Positions 17,801-26,552 of a stretch of 57,427 nucleotides of DNA are shown here, one piece after another (the stretch's first letter is position 1; the number at the start of each line of letters is the position of its first letter). The stretch is from a virus, in the IMG/VR virus record IMGVR_UViG_3300050821_005911, positions 1-57,427 of that record, one strand, 5' to 3'. A model generated the notes under the pieces. That model was not told where the DNA came from. It ran no database searches and saw only the letters and a list, made by a program, of their open reading frames with translations. A program made the translations under genes and the position numbers.

Positions 17801-20800
17801 CGTGCAGGCATTGCGTGGAGCCGGTGATCCCGCGCAGTTGCAGCGAGCCGCCGAGGCTGTTCTTGGCAGTACCGGCCTCGTAGATCCCCCACGGGTCAGG
17901 ATTGTTGGCGCCGCCTCCGGTCTGATCGGCCATGTAGAAGCCGTAGTTGTGGCTGGATGTCCCGGTCAACACCGGCGAGTCCGCGTAGAACGCGGCGCTG
18001 AATGGATTGGTGAGAGTAGACTTCTGTACTTGGACTTGGCCGTAGACACCTTCGAGCAGAGTAGCCGTCTGGCCGCCGGCGCTGAGGTCGCCTACCTGCC
18101 CGATCCCGACGACGCCGGATGCGACCGCCACGGTGCCGCTGAGTCCGTTCGTGTTCGTAGTGCCAACGACGCCAGCGAGCCAACTAGGACTGCCAGCCGC
18201 ACCTAAGAATCCAGATCCGTAGACACCTGCGATGAACGGAGTAGAGGTGAGGGTCGTAGTCCCAGTAGCCGACGATCCAAACAGAGCGGTAACTTCGCCG
18301 GTAGCACCAGCGGGAGCACCAATACGTCCGACCACTTCATAACAAGCAGGCTCCGTGGCCCAACTGGTGCCAATGCTACAACTCCCAGGGAGAGATGTTC
18401 CCGAGAATGCTCCGTTGGGGGCACTGATAGCCAAACCGGAAGCAGTCGTAGAGATAGACTCGGTGGTGGATACGGTGGTGCCGTTGTCGATCAGCGAGGA
18501 GTTTCCAAGGTTGGTGGAAGAGGTCCACACGGGGAGGTGGTTGAGGGTGCCTGCGCCGGTCAGGCCACTACCGCCGCTGGCGCAACCTGCTGTGGTGAAC
18601 GCACCGTTGGGGCCGTTGGGACAGATAGGAGAGGTGCCCGCAGGGATATTGGTTACGACAAGTGAGCCGGTTGTATTTGTAACGGGCAGGCTAGTCGAGT
18701 CTCCCGCGAGGCCGGTGTCGTTAAATTTATATGCACTTGTAAATAAACCAGCGTTGAGGGTATAGCCGAAGGTTGGGATACCACTATTCGCTTTGAACTG
18801 TAGAGCAGATGTGCAGCCTATATCTCCAGTGCTGGAAGGTGTGCCGCTGGAGGAGGTGCGCCAGATGCAGTACTTCGTCGCCCCGGCCACGGGGTACCAC
18901 TGAATAATGTTGAAGTTGGTCGTATTGAGCGTTGCCGCTCCGGTTGTGGTGTTCGATGCCGAGCTTCCGGCTGTGTTCCCAAGCGGCCCGTAGGCCACGA
19001 CGGCATAGGTGTAACTCGTACTCGCTCCGGTGCCGCCCTGCGTGACCGAGAGCACGGCAGGATTAGGTATCTGTGTGATGTTAATCCCCGGATACGATCC
19101 GTCCCAGCCGAACATCTCCGTTCCGGTTGCGCCTTGCTGATGCTTAATGAGAAAGGTGCCGCCTTGGTTGGTCAGGCCGCCCGCGGGAATGTTCTGCAAC
19201 ACGAAATCATCAGGCAGGCTAGAGCCGACTGAGAGATACCCACGGAAGTCGAGAAATGCAGAGGAAAAGTTAGGTCCGGTGCCGGAATAGACAGGCGATA
19301 TCATCATACGATCATCTAGAATCTTTAGATCGTCGGAGTTGGCCACATTGGAATTCGTCCACCACTTGTTGAACGTCTCGTTGGGCCACGTGTTTCCCTT
19401 GGTGTAGATAGTTCCACCAGAACCGTTGTTGTTGGTGCCAATAAGCTTAGCAATTCCTGCATCTGGATCCCAGCCATTGCCTTCGATGATCCAAGACGAC
19501 CCTGTCGGTGTGTCGATGAAGTAATTGGCTGTATTAGTGCAGCCTGCTGTACCCCAGTGATTGTCCCGGACAACGACTGGAAATCCCGGACCACTGCTGC
19601 TGGAATCGCCGTTCGTATTGATAAACTGCGTATCGTCCTCTCCAATGCTTTTCTCAAGAACGTCTACATCGGTCGTGGTGTCGATCCGGATGTCTGAGCC
19701 TGCGCCGCTGCCACAAGTTCCGCCGTTCAGCTCAAACTCATTGTTCGAGACGTACATCGAACCGTTCTTCTGATAGATCCCATAGAAGCACTGGGTGAAT
19801 GAGCTGTCTTTGATCACCTCAGACTTAGCATTGGCTGAAGGGCCGATCAGCACGCCGACTCCGGCAGTCGTAGACAAGGGAGCCCCACAGTAAAATGCCG
19901 AATTTTCGACTTGCATGCGTTCGACGTTGTTTCCAGAAACCGGCGAGATTGATAAGCCGACCCAGTTCGTCGCAGCACCGTTGAATGTGTCGTCTACAAA
20001 TCTACCGTCGGTAGTGTTCCATACTCCCCCTGATCCGTTCTTATCGACTATGATTCCAACTCCGCCGTTGGTGCCACCCACAAGCGATATCCCATGAACG
20101 TTGAAACTGTCCACGTACTCCATTTGGATCATCGTGCCAGAAGCTGCGCCTGTCCATGTGAATGTCGGAGAAACGCCTGCAGATCCACCGCGAGTTAACC
20201 CCTCGATGATGAAACTGGCTTGGTTGTAGATGGTCCAGGTATTCGCTAGGTTAATGGCAGGGCAGTTGCCGAACGATAGCGTCAGGCCGCTGATGGCGTT
20301 ATTCGACGCTGGGGGGTTACCAGTAAGCGAGTTTAGGATTGAGGAGGCATCCACGACGCCAGTACAATCGACGCCGAGATCCCGCACATCCATAGCCCAT
20401 TTAGTCTGAAATGCTGCGAACGCACTGGTGCCTTGAGACGCCAGCCAAGATCCTTTGGCTGCGTTGGCGATCCCGCCGAACGACACTCCGCTGGCGTTGG
20501 TCTGGAGCTGGAATACGGACCCGCCGGGATTGCCTGCGGAGGAGATCGGCCCCACCTTGAGCCAGTGCCCGCCGCTGCAACTGTAGAAGTCTCCGGTGGA
20601 TTGGTTGAGTGCGGTCTGTGGGGGGCTACAAGTGCCGGTCGGGACGCCGGGGAATACAATCATTCCTCCAGGGCCACTCGTTGGTAGTAACGGCAGTAGT
20701 GGCGTAAGGATAGAGGATATATTCTGAGTTCCTCCAGTGATAGTAATGAGAATATTAGCTTTGCAATACGGCCCAGCGAGGTAGCCGCCAGCGGAGCAGA

Positions 20801-21098
20801 TAGAAAACGACCACTGGGAGGGAGTGGGCGTTACCGTCAGCACGTTGTCGGCTAGGTTGATGGAAAAGTTGCCCTGCGAGTCGCAGGTACCCTGCTGACC
20901 GTTCAGAAGTGGTGCAGGAGCATAGGGGCCGACGCCAGGGGTCGAGTTCTCGCCGACGAAGACGACAGACCATTGGCAGTTCACGTAAACGGAACCAGCT
21001 GAATCCTGAACTTTTGCCGTGACTACAGTTGTACCCGACTGCCCATATGCGACGGCAGCGAATAGCAACAGGATATAGATAATTTTGGTATTGATCAT
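14814..21098 (-). CDS. Giant secreted tail fibre/spike protein with pectate-lyase-like domain
   Basis: 2094 aa, the largest gene, from ATG 21098 in a TAATG overlap. The signal peptide is about residues 1-19 (MINTKIIYILLLFAAVAYG). An N-terminal domain of about 100 residues has four conserved Cys and is shared with the 676-aa neighbour. A pectate-lyase-type start (VRDLGVDCTGVVDASS) opens a beta-helix with runs such as VENSAFYCG and YVSNNEFELN. The long Gly/Thr/Ser-rich C-terminal half holds fibre-type repeats: GIAHFAGSTQTVTSS and GLCHFAGSTQTCTSS, and NGGTG modules. Very likely the main receptor-binding or depolymerase fibre. Confidence 0.8.
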   Translation of the reverse strand: MINTKIIYILLLFAAVAYGQSGTTVVTAKVQDSAGSVYVNCQWSVVFVGENSTPGVGPYAPAPLLNGQQGTCDSQGNFSINLADNVLTVTPTPSQWSFSICSAGGYLAGPYCKANILITITGGTQNISSILTPLLPLLPTSGPGGMIVFPGVPTGTCSPPQTALNQSTGDFYSCSGGHWLKVGPISSAGNPGGSVFQLQTNASGVSFGGIANAAKGSWLASQGTSAFAAFQTKWAMDVRDLGVDCTGVVDASSILNSLTGNPPASNNAISGLTLSFGNCPAINLANTWTIYNQASFIIEGLTRGGSAGVSPTFTWTGAASGTMIQMEYVDSFNVHGISLVGGTNGGVGIIVDKNGSGGVWNTTDGRFVDDTFNGAATNWVGLSISPVSGNNVERMQVENSAFYCGAPLSTTAGVGVLIGPSANAKSEVIKDSSFTQCFYGIYQKNGSMYVSNNEFELNGGTCGSGAGSDIRIDTTTDVDVLEKSIGEDDTQFINTNGDSSSSGPGFPVVVRDNHWGTAGCTNTANYFIDTPTGSSWIIEGNGWDPDAGIAKLIGTNNNGSGGTIYTKGNTWPNETFNKWWTNSNVANSDDLKILDDRMMISPVYSGTGPNFSSAFLDFRGYLSVGSSLPDDFVLQNIPAGGLTNQGGTFLIKHQQGATGTEMFGWDGSYPGINITQIPNPAVLSVTQGGTGASTSYTYAVVAYGPLGNTAGSSASNTTTGAATLNTTNFNIIQWYPVAGATKYCIWRTSSSGTPSSTGDIGCTSALQFKANSGIPTFGYTLNAGLFTSAYKFNDTGLAGDSTSLPVTNTTGSLVVTNIPAGTSPICPNGPNGAFTTAGCASGGSGLTGAGTLNHLPVWTSSTNLGNSSLIDNGTTVSTTESISTTASGLAISAPNGAFSGTSLPGSCSIGTSWATEPACYEVVGRIGAPAGATGEVTALFGSSATGTTTLTSTPFIAGVYGSGFLGAAGSPSWLAGVVGTTNTNGLSGTVAVASGVVGIGQVGDLSAGGQTATLLEGVYGQVQVQKSTLTNPFSAAFYADSPVLTGTSSHNYGFYMADQTGGGANNPDPWGIYEAGTAKNSLGGSLQLRGITGSTQCLHVDTTGLVSGTGADCGAGGGGGTVTHTVGALGANFWAVGNSGADIETLDQQTNKYVDLPTSTAPGNPGAGNVRLFATSGGGFSCLTSAGANCVGAVQSVGLTQTGSVFTITGSPVTTTGNLNLAFASETANFAFIAPNGSSGAPTFRALVGADIPAINIATSGAGGVTGILLPVNGGTGVSSPTAHTVPLAEGSAAFVLASPGALGNCFMSNGTSSDPSFQTCPSGFADPMTTLGDMITYNGSSAIRVAGPTTPNIAWVLTSTPAGGVASLPTWSLPGVAGRAVTGTTATDTLVSADCTSRVEYIGSVAVATSLPTPSTLAVPLCVFKLTNNITTVNDITVTPAGGWTVNGAATLAIHNGQNVWFYVDPSVGSNWAADVDESVLIAGSGITFSRTGGVAGGLTITSFGGGSGTVTSIATTSPITGGTITTTGTIACATCVVASSPGAGIAHFAGSTQTVTSSPVNLASDVSGSLPTTALAIGALPNGITATTQAAGDSTADVATDSFVTTAVNNAIAAVNPAVAVLAASTASLTGTYANGASGIGATFTVTATGAFTLDGISIGTIGQRVLLKNQASGFQNGIYTATVVGATGISPVFTRALNYDQPSDMNTTGSIPVQSGTANGSTSWLQTSTVNTVGTDAVTFTQFSLNPVNLVTAVSPGVGLCHFAGSTQTCTSSGVAIADLTATGTPSSTTFLRGDNTWAAASGGSGASGAYTILTKTANYTTVSGDFSSSTTSATEVVYTVSSATAVTHTLPSTITASGTYEFVRNDCASGWGLYVLPANSLTLDGDTTQIFLPPCNTLKIISNGTNWISNLDSVRTAGKGGVLLPDIPGLGANPQAGLPLTAINTPFAVQFVLKVPVKVSKITTSVNTGVASCVFDVAIADQGLNIITHINGGAGAACTGAANTAQTPSTVLTLAPGTYYLAQCSSTITTVLWNTFVLSQSVYDYTQPAQSGSIGTTANACTAGVFTNSALGAITNSSGPSALPTAFIGP

Positions 21099-23128
21099 TA
21101 GAACGCTACCGCCCACGCGGCGGAGACTCGCTGGCACCATTTCCCCGTGCTCGATCCCGCTGTGCAGGTTGAATTGCAATCCGAGCAATAGCAGATCGTT
21201 CCGTTGGGATACGCCGGAAGCGTGGCAAAGGTTCGGCCCTTGGGCACAATCGCGCCATCGACGGAGTTGACGCTGAAGGTTGCGTTAGTGTCAGGAGTCG
21301 TGGCGGTAGCATTGTCGTTCGCCGGAGTCGCAGCGCTTTGGAGTATGGTGTACCATCCTCCAGCCGGAATCATGTCGTAGATCGTTCCCTGCGAGCCGTA
21401 TCCTCTGCATCCCGATTGCGCGGTATTGCCCGTGGAGACGTAGCACTCCTTCCAGCCGTGTGTGCCGACGAACGAGGGGCCACCGCCCATCGTCTCTGGT
21501 TGGGACGTAAGCACCGAAATACCGTCTAGGATTAAGGTCATTAACTCGCGTCGGTTGCGCGTGTCGATATACGCCGAACCCAGAGATCCGCTCAGCAATC
21601 CCTTTGTATAAGTAGAGTTATAGTCGTCATACGCAGTCCCTCCTTGGAATGACGCTCCGTTCCATTGCAGGATTTGATTTACCGCCGTGGCTGCACCGAG
21701 AAAGGCATTCGCCATCATCAGGTGTCCGGTGTCGTTCGGGTGAATGTTGTCGGAGATGGCCATAGTTGCCGGATTGTAGGGCGTGCTGTCATCAACTACG
21801 GTGATATTCAACCCGTCCGTTTGCAGTGGGGCTGCGGCTGCCACCTGAGCGACTCCGTACTGCGCCACGATTGCATCCGAGCCGTTGCCGTAGCCGCCGC
21901 CGATGGCATATCCAGTGGCGTTCATGCGGATGGTTTTCCCCAAGAACAAATACGGCCCACTCGAAGTCACTCCTGCGTTGCTGGCGAAATAATCCAGAAA
22001 ACAATTCTTAGTGGAGTTACCTACGGTATAGACGACGGTGTGTGTAGTAGATGCCAGACCGCCAACCCGGATCAGGTACAAACCCAGAGTTTGTCCAAGG
22101 ACCGTAGCGATGGCTGTCGGTTCCACCACGTTGGAAATCTGAGTGACGCCATCGACCGATACCGAATAGTTGCAATTGGTGGTCGCGTTTGAAACGGCTC
22201 CTATGTAGATCGCAGTTGCGTTGGGAGAGGTCCATGTAGCTGTGTCTCCGTTGGTAGCGGAGAATTCCTGGTTCCGTCCGAAGTTAGGCCCGGTAGAGGC
22301 CCACGTTCCTGTTTTCGTTACTGCCGCATTGGTGGCCAGCACTTTTGAGGCGGAGGGAAGGCTCAGCCACACCATTAAATTGTTGAGCGTGTGCAGATAG
22401 GTGGTCATGCCCGCGCCGTTCCCGTAGGCGCGCATATCGTTGTAACCGGTCATGAAGAAGTTGATCGTCGATGCGCTTACGGTGGCGGCCAGCATGCTGT
22501 TGGCCTGTCCGCTATCCTGTAACTGAGTTCCCGAGGTAGCGCTGTTGGTCAGACTCCAGAGCATCGTATTCGAGATAAGGTAGCCGAAGGAGCGTTGCGG
22601 AGAGCTGGCTCCGTTGCCAGTTCCAACCGAATCCCCGTATACCACGGCAGTCCCGCCGAGTAGAGAGCGCGGGATGCCAGGGGAGTTCATAACAAAGGCC
22701 CCTCCGCTGCTGGTGCTGCCAGTAGGTAGAACCGGAACAAGTGGCTGGAACGCAGAGGTAAGATTCATCGTAGGGCCAGTCACGGTAACAGCTATATTGG
22801 ATTTACAGTAGGGTCCGCCAACGACAGTAGAAGCTGAGCAGATCGAGAATGACCACTGCGAACCACCGGGAGAAATAGTGAGGTTATTGTCCGCAAGGGA
22901 CACACTTAGATTACCCTTGGAGTCACACTGGCCTTGCTGGCCGCCAAGTACCTGAGCAGGAGACGTAGCTCCCCCAGGGCCGGGAGATAGGACGACAGAC
23001 CACTGGCATCCGGAATAAAGGTTGCCATTGGCGTCCTGAACGACTGCGGTCACCTGCGTCATCTTGATCGTCTGCTGAGCAACGGCAGCGGTAGAGATTA
23101 GCAGGAGTAGGAGTGTAAGTCGTCTCAT
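21098..23128 (-). CDS. Secreted SGNH/GDSL esterase-type tail protein
   Basis: 676 aa, with AGGAGG 8 nt before ATG. The signal peptide is MRRLTLLLLLISTAAVAQ. Residues 25-130 are the Cys-containing N-terminal domain shared with the 2094-aa protein. An SGNH hydrolase follows: block I VVYGDSVGTG (Ser near 168), TGYNDM as block III, and SDNIHPNDTGH as the Asp-x-x-His block. A carbohydrate-binding-like insert (NCNYSVSVDG...) splits it, as in phage and cellulosomal deacetylases. The C-terminus is Cys-rich (ICYCSDCNSTCTAG...). Likely an O-deacetylase of host surface glycan, held by the same anchor as the giant fibre. Confidence 0.82.
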   Translation of the reverse strand: MRRLTLLLLLISTAAVAQQTIKMTQVTAVVQDANGNLYSGCQWSVVLSPGPGGATSPAQVLGGQQGQCDSKGNLSVSLADNNLTISPGGSQWSFSICSASTVVGGPYCKSNIAVTVTGPTMNLTSAFQPLVPVLPTGSTSSGGAFVMNSPGIPRSLLGGTAVVYGDSVGTGNGASSPQRSFGYLISNTMLWSLTNSATSGTQLQDSGQANSMLAATVSASTINFFMTGYNDMRAYGNGAGMTTYLHTLNNLMVWLSLPSASKVLATNAAVTKTGTWASTGPNFGRNQEFSATNGDTATWTSPNATAIYIGAVSNATTNCNYSVSVDGVTQISNVVEPTAIATVLGQTLGLYLIRVGGLASTTHTVVYTVGNSTKNCFLDYFASNAGVTSSGPYLFLGKTIRMNATGYAIGGGYGNGSDAIVAQYGVAQVAAAAPLQTDGLNITVVDDSTPYNPATMAISDNIHPNDTGHLMMANAFLGAATAVNQILQWNGASFQGGTAYDDYNSTYTKGLLSGSLGSAYIDTRNRRELMTLILDGISVLTSQPETMGGGPSFVGTHGWKECYVSTGNTAQSGCRGYGSQGTIYDMIPAGGWYTILQSAATPANDNATATTPDTNATFSVNSVDGAIVPKGRTFATLPAYPNGTICYCSDCNSTCTAGSSTGKWCQRVSAAWAVAF

Positions 23129-24588
23129 TGTGGTGCCTCCTCGGAGTAGTCTCCCATCACGGCGCGTAGAGGGAGAGCGTTGACAGCGGGCACGGAGGTC
23201 ACCTTCGCGGCTCCCGTGCGCAGGGCACGCTTGGTAGCCTGAGCGCCCTTCGGGAACGCCTTGGCGATACGCTCAGAGGAACGTTCCAGCGGATCGGTGA
23301 ACGCGGAGGGAGAGAGTCCCGCCACGCCGCCCGGAGTACCTGATTTCGGATGCAAGTAGGTGCGCAAGTGGACCTTCTCGCTGAGCGGTGCTCCCTGCCG
23401 CTCCATCGATGCCTTAGTCAAATCCTTCTTTGCTGCTTTGATGGAATCTTGGAATGTTATGAGTTGCGACTGCTTCTGCTTCAATGCCTTAAAGTATCCC
23501 GGAGGCTTGATACCGCTCTGGTCCGCGGCGCTGTAGAGCAAGTCCTTGAGAGAGTCCTCGGCAGCAGTGTCAGCGGCGATGTTGGCGTGGATCTTCTCGG
23601 AGGCGCTCTGAGCGGTAGGGATAGCCTTGTGATACGCCGTCAGTCGCTTAGTGATCAACTCTCGTTCCTTGTTGAGTTCCGCGATGGTCCATGTACCCTG
23701 CTCGAACTCAGTGGCTCGTCTCCTCAAATAGGCTGCCATTTTCCGCCCATCGACTGTCTTGACCATGTTCGGCGTAATCTCCCCACGGATCGCCTGACCT
23801 ACAGAATGCGCCACGACAGGTTGCTGCGCGATCGGGAACAGCGCCGTATTGAACTCCTGGTTGAGGGAGCGCTCGGTCGCGTGGACGAGTTGCTCCATGT
23901 CCGCGACGCCTGAGGCGCTCTTAGGACTACCTACGCGAGAGGCCACCTTGTCGAGATCCGGCAGCAGTCCCTTGATCTCCGGTCCCATCTCGCCGCTGCG
24001 GGTGCCGTAGGCCAATAGCGCCTCCCGGCTCGCGGGCTTCATGATCCGGCTCACGCCACCGATGGCCTGCCCGAAGCCCTCGGATACGCCTTGGACCGCT
24101 GCGCCCATGCCGATGTCCTTGGCCGCGTCGGCGGAACTGGCCATCGGCTTGCCCATGAAAGTGTGGATGAGTTGAGTCAGCGCACGGCCCGCTCCGCCAC
24201 CCAAGGCTGATCCGGCGATGGCTCCAGGAGGACCACCGGAAGCACCGAGCAATCCACCAGTAATGCCTCCTGCGGCGTCGAGGTTATTGATACCCGCGTT
24301 GCGCATCTTGTACAGTGCCGCCTTGACCGCATCCGTGCCATGCGGCCCGCTACTGATGACGGCTGTAGATGGCGGGATGCGCGTCATGTCGCTGAGCTTC
24401 CGCTGCTCTCCTGCGAGGCCGCTGGGGATCGTGCCGCCAGCGGGGATAGGGACGTTCGGTGGCGCTACATCGTAGTCCGGATGAGTGCGCAGGAAAGCCC
24501 CAGCTTGGTGCGACGGGATAGAATACGCCTTGCCATCCGGTCCCTTGAGCCGGACACGCTCGGTATCGGGTTGTGTCTGTGGAGGCAT
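23125..24588 (-). CDS. Putative internal virion / DNA-ejection protein with glycine-zipper segment
   Basis: 487 aa. The start gives a basic region, then a Gly/Ala-rich amphipathic stretch at about 105-135 (GGITGGLLGASGGPPGAIAG) like the membrane-inserting glycine zippers of ejection proteins, then long helices to residue 400. There is no signal peptide. Its place after the T7-like adaptor, nozzle and small internal proteins corresponds to T7 gp15/gp16. It ends EEAPQ and overlaps the SGNH gene (ATGA). Confidence 0.6.
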   Translation of the reverse strand: MPPQTQPDTERVRLKGPDGKAYSIPSHQAGAFLRTHPDYDVAPPNVPIPAGGTIPSGLAGEQRKLSDMTRIPPSTAVISSGPHGTDAVKAALYKMRNAGINNLDAAGGITGGLLGASGGPPGAIAGSALGGGAGRALTQLIHTFMGKPMASSADAAKDIGMGAAVQGVSEGFGQAIGGVSRIMKPASREALLAYGTRSGEMGPEIKGLLPDLDKVASRVGSPKSASGVADMEQLVHATERSLNQEFNTALFPIAQQPVVAHSVGQAIRGEITPNMVKTVDGRKMAAYLRRRATEFEQGTWTIAELNKERELITKRLTAYHKAIPTAQSASEKIHANIAADTAAEDSLKDLLYSAADQSGIKPPGYFKALKQKQSQLITFQDSIKAAKKDLTKASMERQGAPLSEKVHLRTYLHPKSGTPGGVAGLSPSAFTDPLERSSERIAKAFPKGAQATKRALRTGAAKVTSVPAVNALPLRAVMGDYSEEAPQ

Positions 24589-25599
24589 CTACTGTGGCTG
24601 CTCCTCGGGTTGAATGTCGAACTCCTGTTGCTGCGGCACGCCGACCGCGCCGGACTGTACGTCGGACTTGATCACGTTGTACTTGTCCCACGCTGCTTGC
24701 TGCGCGATACGGCCCAGTTTCAGAAAGTTGCTGCGCTGCTGCGGGCTGAGTTGCGATCCTCGCACACCTGACTGATAGCCGCGCTGGATGCGTTCCAGCC
24801 ACGCAACCGCATTCTTGTGCTCGTCAATCATCTGCTTGGACCGCATGCCACCTTTGATCGCGCCGAAAGTGAGAGCTACGTGCTGCGACAGCATGTCCAT
24901 GTCAAACGCGCCTGCGCCATCTTTGTATCTGGGATCGTCGGGGTGTAACTCGGCATTATTGGCATCAGTCATGTCCGCGACCATGCGCGTCACGCGGTTA
25001 TCGGCGTCGATGGCAGCCTCGTGGTCGGTCATCACCTTGGAGTTGAGCTTCTCACGCTCGGCGAATCCCGCCCGCTGGCGGCCAGCGGCGGCATCACGGG
25101 CCAGCTTAGCGCGGTTGTCCGTTGAGAGTTGAGTCTTCTGGCGGCGCTCCTCCTCGGCGGCTTCTGTCTCCTCCCGTGCGCCGATGGCCTTCGCGTGTTC
25201 GAGTACTTTGCTGGTCACCTCCTGCGGGTTCATGCCAGAGGAAAACAGAGCGTCCGCTTCAGAAGATAGTGTCTTACGGTACTTCTCCGGTTGCTGCGCG
25301 ATGAACCGCCGGATGTTGTCAGCCTGCGCTACGGGCCGCTGCGGCTCGATGAATCCTCCCTTGGACACGGACCATATCCGTCCATCCTTGAACTCGATCA
25401 GGTCACCAGCCTTCTTGCGGAATTCCTGTTCCTGTTGCTGGCGCTCCTCGGCCTGCTGTGCGATCTGGAGATAGGCTTGATCGACGCTCATCTTCTGCGT
25501 CTTCTCAGCCTGAGCCTGCTTCTCCTCACGGGCCTCGTTGGACGCCTCGCCGTATTGAGAGCCGAGTTGCGCGAGTGAGGTGAAAATAGCGGATGCCAT
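24589..25599 (-). CDS. Putative internal virion protein, helical
   Basis: 336 aa, strongly charged and Gln/Glu/Ala-rich. Coiled-coil stretches lie at about 20-65 (EAREEKQAQAEKTQ...EERQQQEQEF) and 130-200. A short conserved-looking module (DLIEFKDGRIWSVSKGGFIEP) lies between them. The position among short-tail ejection genes suggests a component of the internal core. No enzymatic motif seen. Confidence 0.55.
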   Translation of the reverse strand: MASAIFTSLAQLGSQYGEASNEAREEKQAQAEKTQKMSVDQAYLQIAQQAEERQQQEQEFRKKAGDLIEFKDGRIWSVSKGGFIEPQRPVAQADNIRRFIAQQPEKYRKTLSSEADALFSSGMNPQEVTSKVLEHAKAIGAREETEAAEEERRQKTQLSTDNRAKLARDAAAGRQRAGFAEREKLNSKVMTDHEAAIDADNRVTRMVADMTDANNAELHPDDPRYKDGAGAFDMDMLSQHVALTFGAIKGGMRSKQMIDEHKNAVAWLERIQRGYQSGVRGSQLSPQQRSNFLKLGRIAQQAAWDKYNVIKSDVQSGAVGVPQQQEFDIQPEEQPQ

Positions 25600-26204
25600 C
25601 AGCTACCCTCCATCGTCGTGGGATCGAATCCACCGCCGCCACCGACGAGCGGTGAGGGCAGAGTCGCTGGTCCCGGCAGGCCAAGGTCGGTCGGAGTCAG
25701 TCCCGGCGTCGGCACACTGGCAGGGTTGATCCCAGCGGTCGGGTTCGGCGCAGGCGTCCCGCTGTTCATCATCAGCATCTTCAGGATCGACGAGATGTCC
25801 ACTGGCTTGGTCGTGGGCGCTCCCGAATAGATACCCAACGCGGAGAGGGCTGAATTCTGGGCCTGCGATTGTTGCTGCTGGAAGTAGGGAGCCAAGGCCT
25901 GCGTTACCACGTCAGACATTACCGCGGGCGAGGAGCCGAGGCCGTGCTCCGCTCCGTAGGCGTCGGCGGATCGCGTGACGTCGGCGGTCAATCCGGCTTG
26001 GAGAGGTTGCTCGAACGACTTGACGTAGGAGGCGAACTTGGTCGGGTTCGAGATCAGCGATTCCACGAACTTTTGTTTCGACTGAGCCTCCGAGTTGGCG
26101 AGCAGATTCTGCGTCAGTCCCGTGCCGACGGTACCAGCCGTGAGCAGGGCCTTGCCCGCGCCGGAGGACAGGAACGTGCCGATCTGAGTGAGTGCGTCAG
26201 GCAT
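25599..26204 (-). CDS. Putative small internal virion protein (T7 gp14-like position)
   Basis: 201 aa. The helical, Ala/Ser/Gln-rich N-terminal two thirds (SSGAGKALLTAGTVGTGLTQ) contain a weakly hydrophobic segment; a Pro/Gly/Thr-rich tail follows. Size and position match the small ejection protein of podoviruses. Sequence similarity cannot be judged. The start overlaps the previous stop by one base. Confidence 0.5.
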   Translation of the reverse strand: MPDALTQIGTFLSSGAGKALLTAGTVGTGLTQNLLANSEAQSKQKFVESLISNPTKFASYVKSFEQPLQAGLTADVTRSADAYGAEHGLGSSPAVMSDVVTQALAPYFQQQQSQAQNSALSALGIYSGAPTTKPVDISSILKMLMMNSGTPAPNPTAGINPASVPTPGLTPTDLGLPGPATLPSPLVGGGGGFDPTTMEGS

Positions 26205-26551
26205 TACGATCCGCCTCCTGCGGAGAGTCCTGGCTGCGTGCCGAAGATGGTCTGCTGTGCGAGGTTCGTGTCCGCCGGCGAGCCAGAGAGTTCCGCGATC
26301 ATCGACGACAGCGACTGGTCGGAGAGCGAGCCGCCGGTCTGGGCCTGCGCGTTGGGCGCGAACTGGCGGAACGCCGCCTTCTCCTGGTTCTGCTGGTTCT
26401 GCTGATTCTGCTGGTTCAGGAGAGTCTGTTCCTGCTGCGCTGAGGGGCCGCTGGAGCCGCCGATCGCGCCCGACGCCTCCAAGCCCGTGGTGACGCCCGT
26501 CCCACCCAAACCAATCAATGCCGCGATGATAGGAATTGGTATCTGTGGCAT
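26204..26551 (-). CDS. Putative virion protein with Gln/Asn repeat
   Basis: 115 aa. A hydrophobic N-terminus (IPIPIIAALIGLGGTGVTTG) precedes a tandem LNQQNQQNQQNQ stretch and a Ser/Gln-rich end. The ATG follows the upstream stop in the layout TGATATG. It looks like a small ejection or membrane-interacting structural protein. No family is recognised. Confidence 0.5.
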   Translation of the reverse strand: MPQIPIPIIAALIGLGGTGVTTGLEASGAIGGSSGPSAQQEQTLLNQQNQQNQQNQEKAAFRQFAPNAQAQTGGSLSDQSLSSMIAELSGSPADTNLAQQTIFGTQPGLSAGGGS

Positions 26552-26552
26552 A

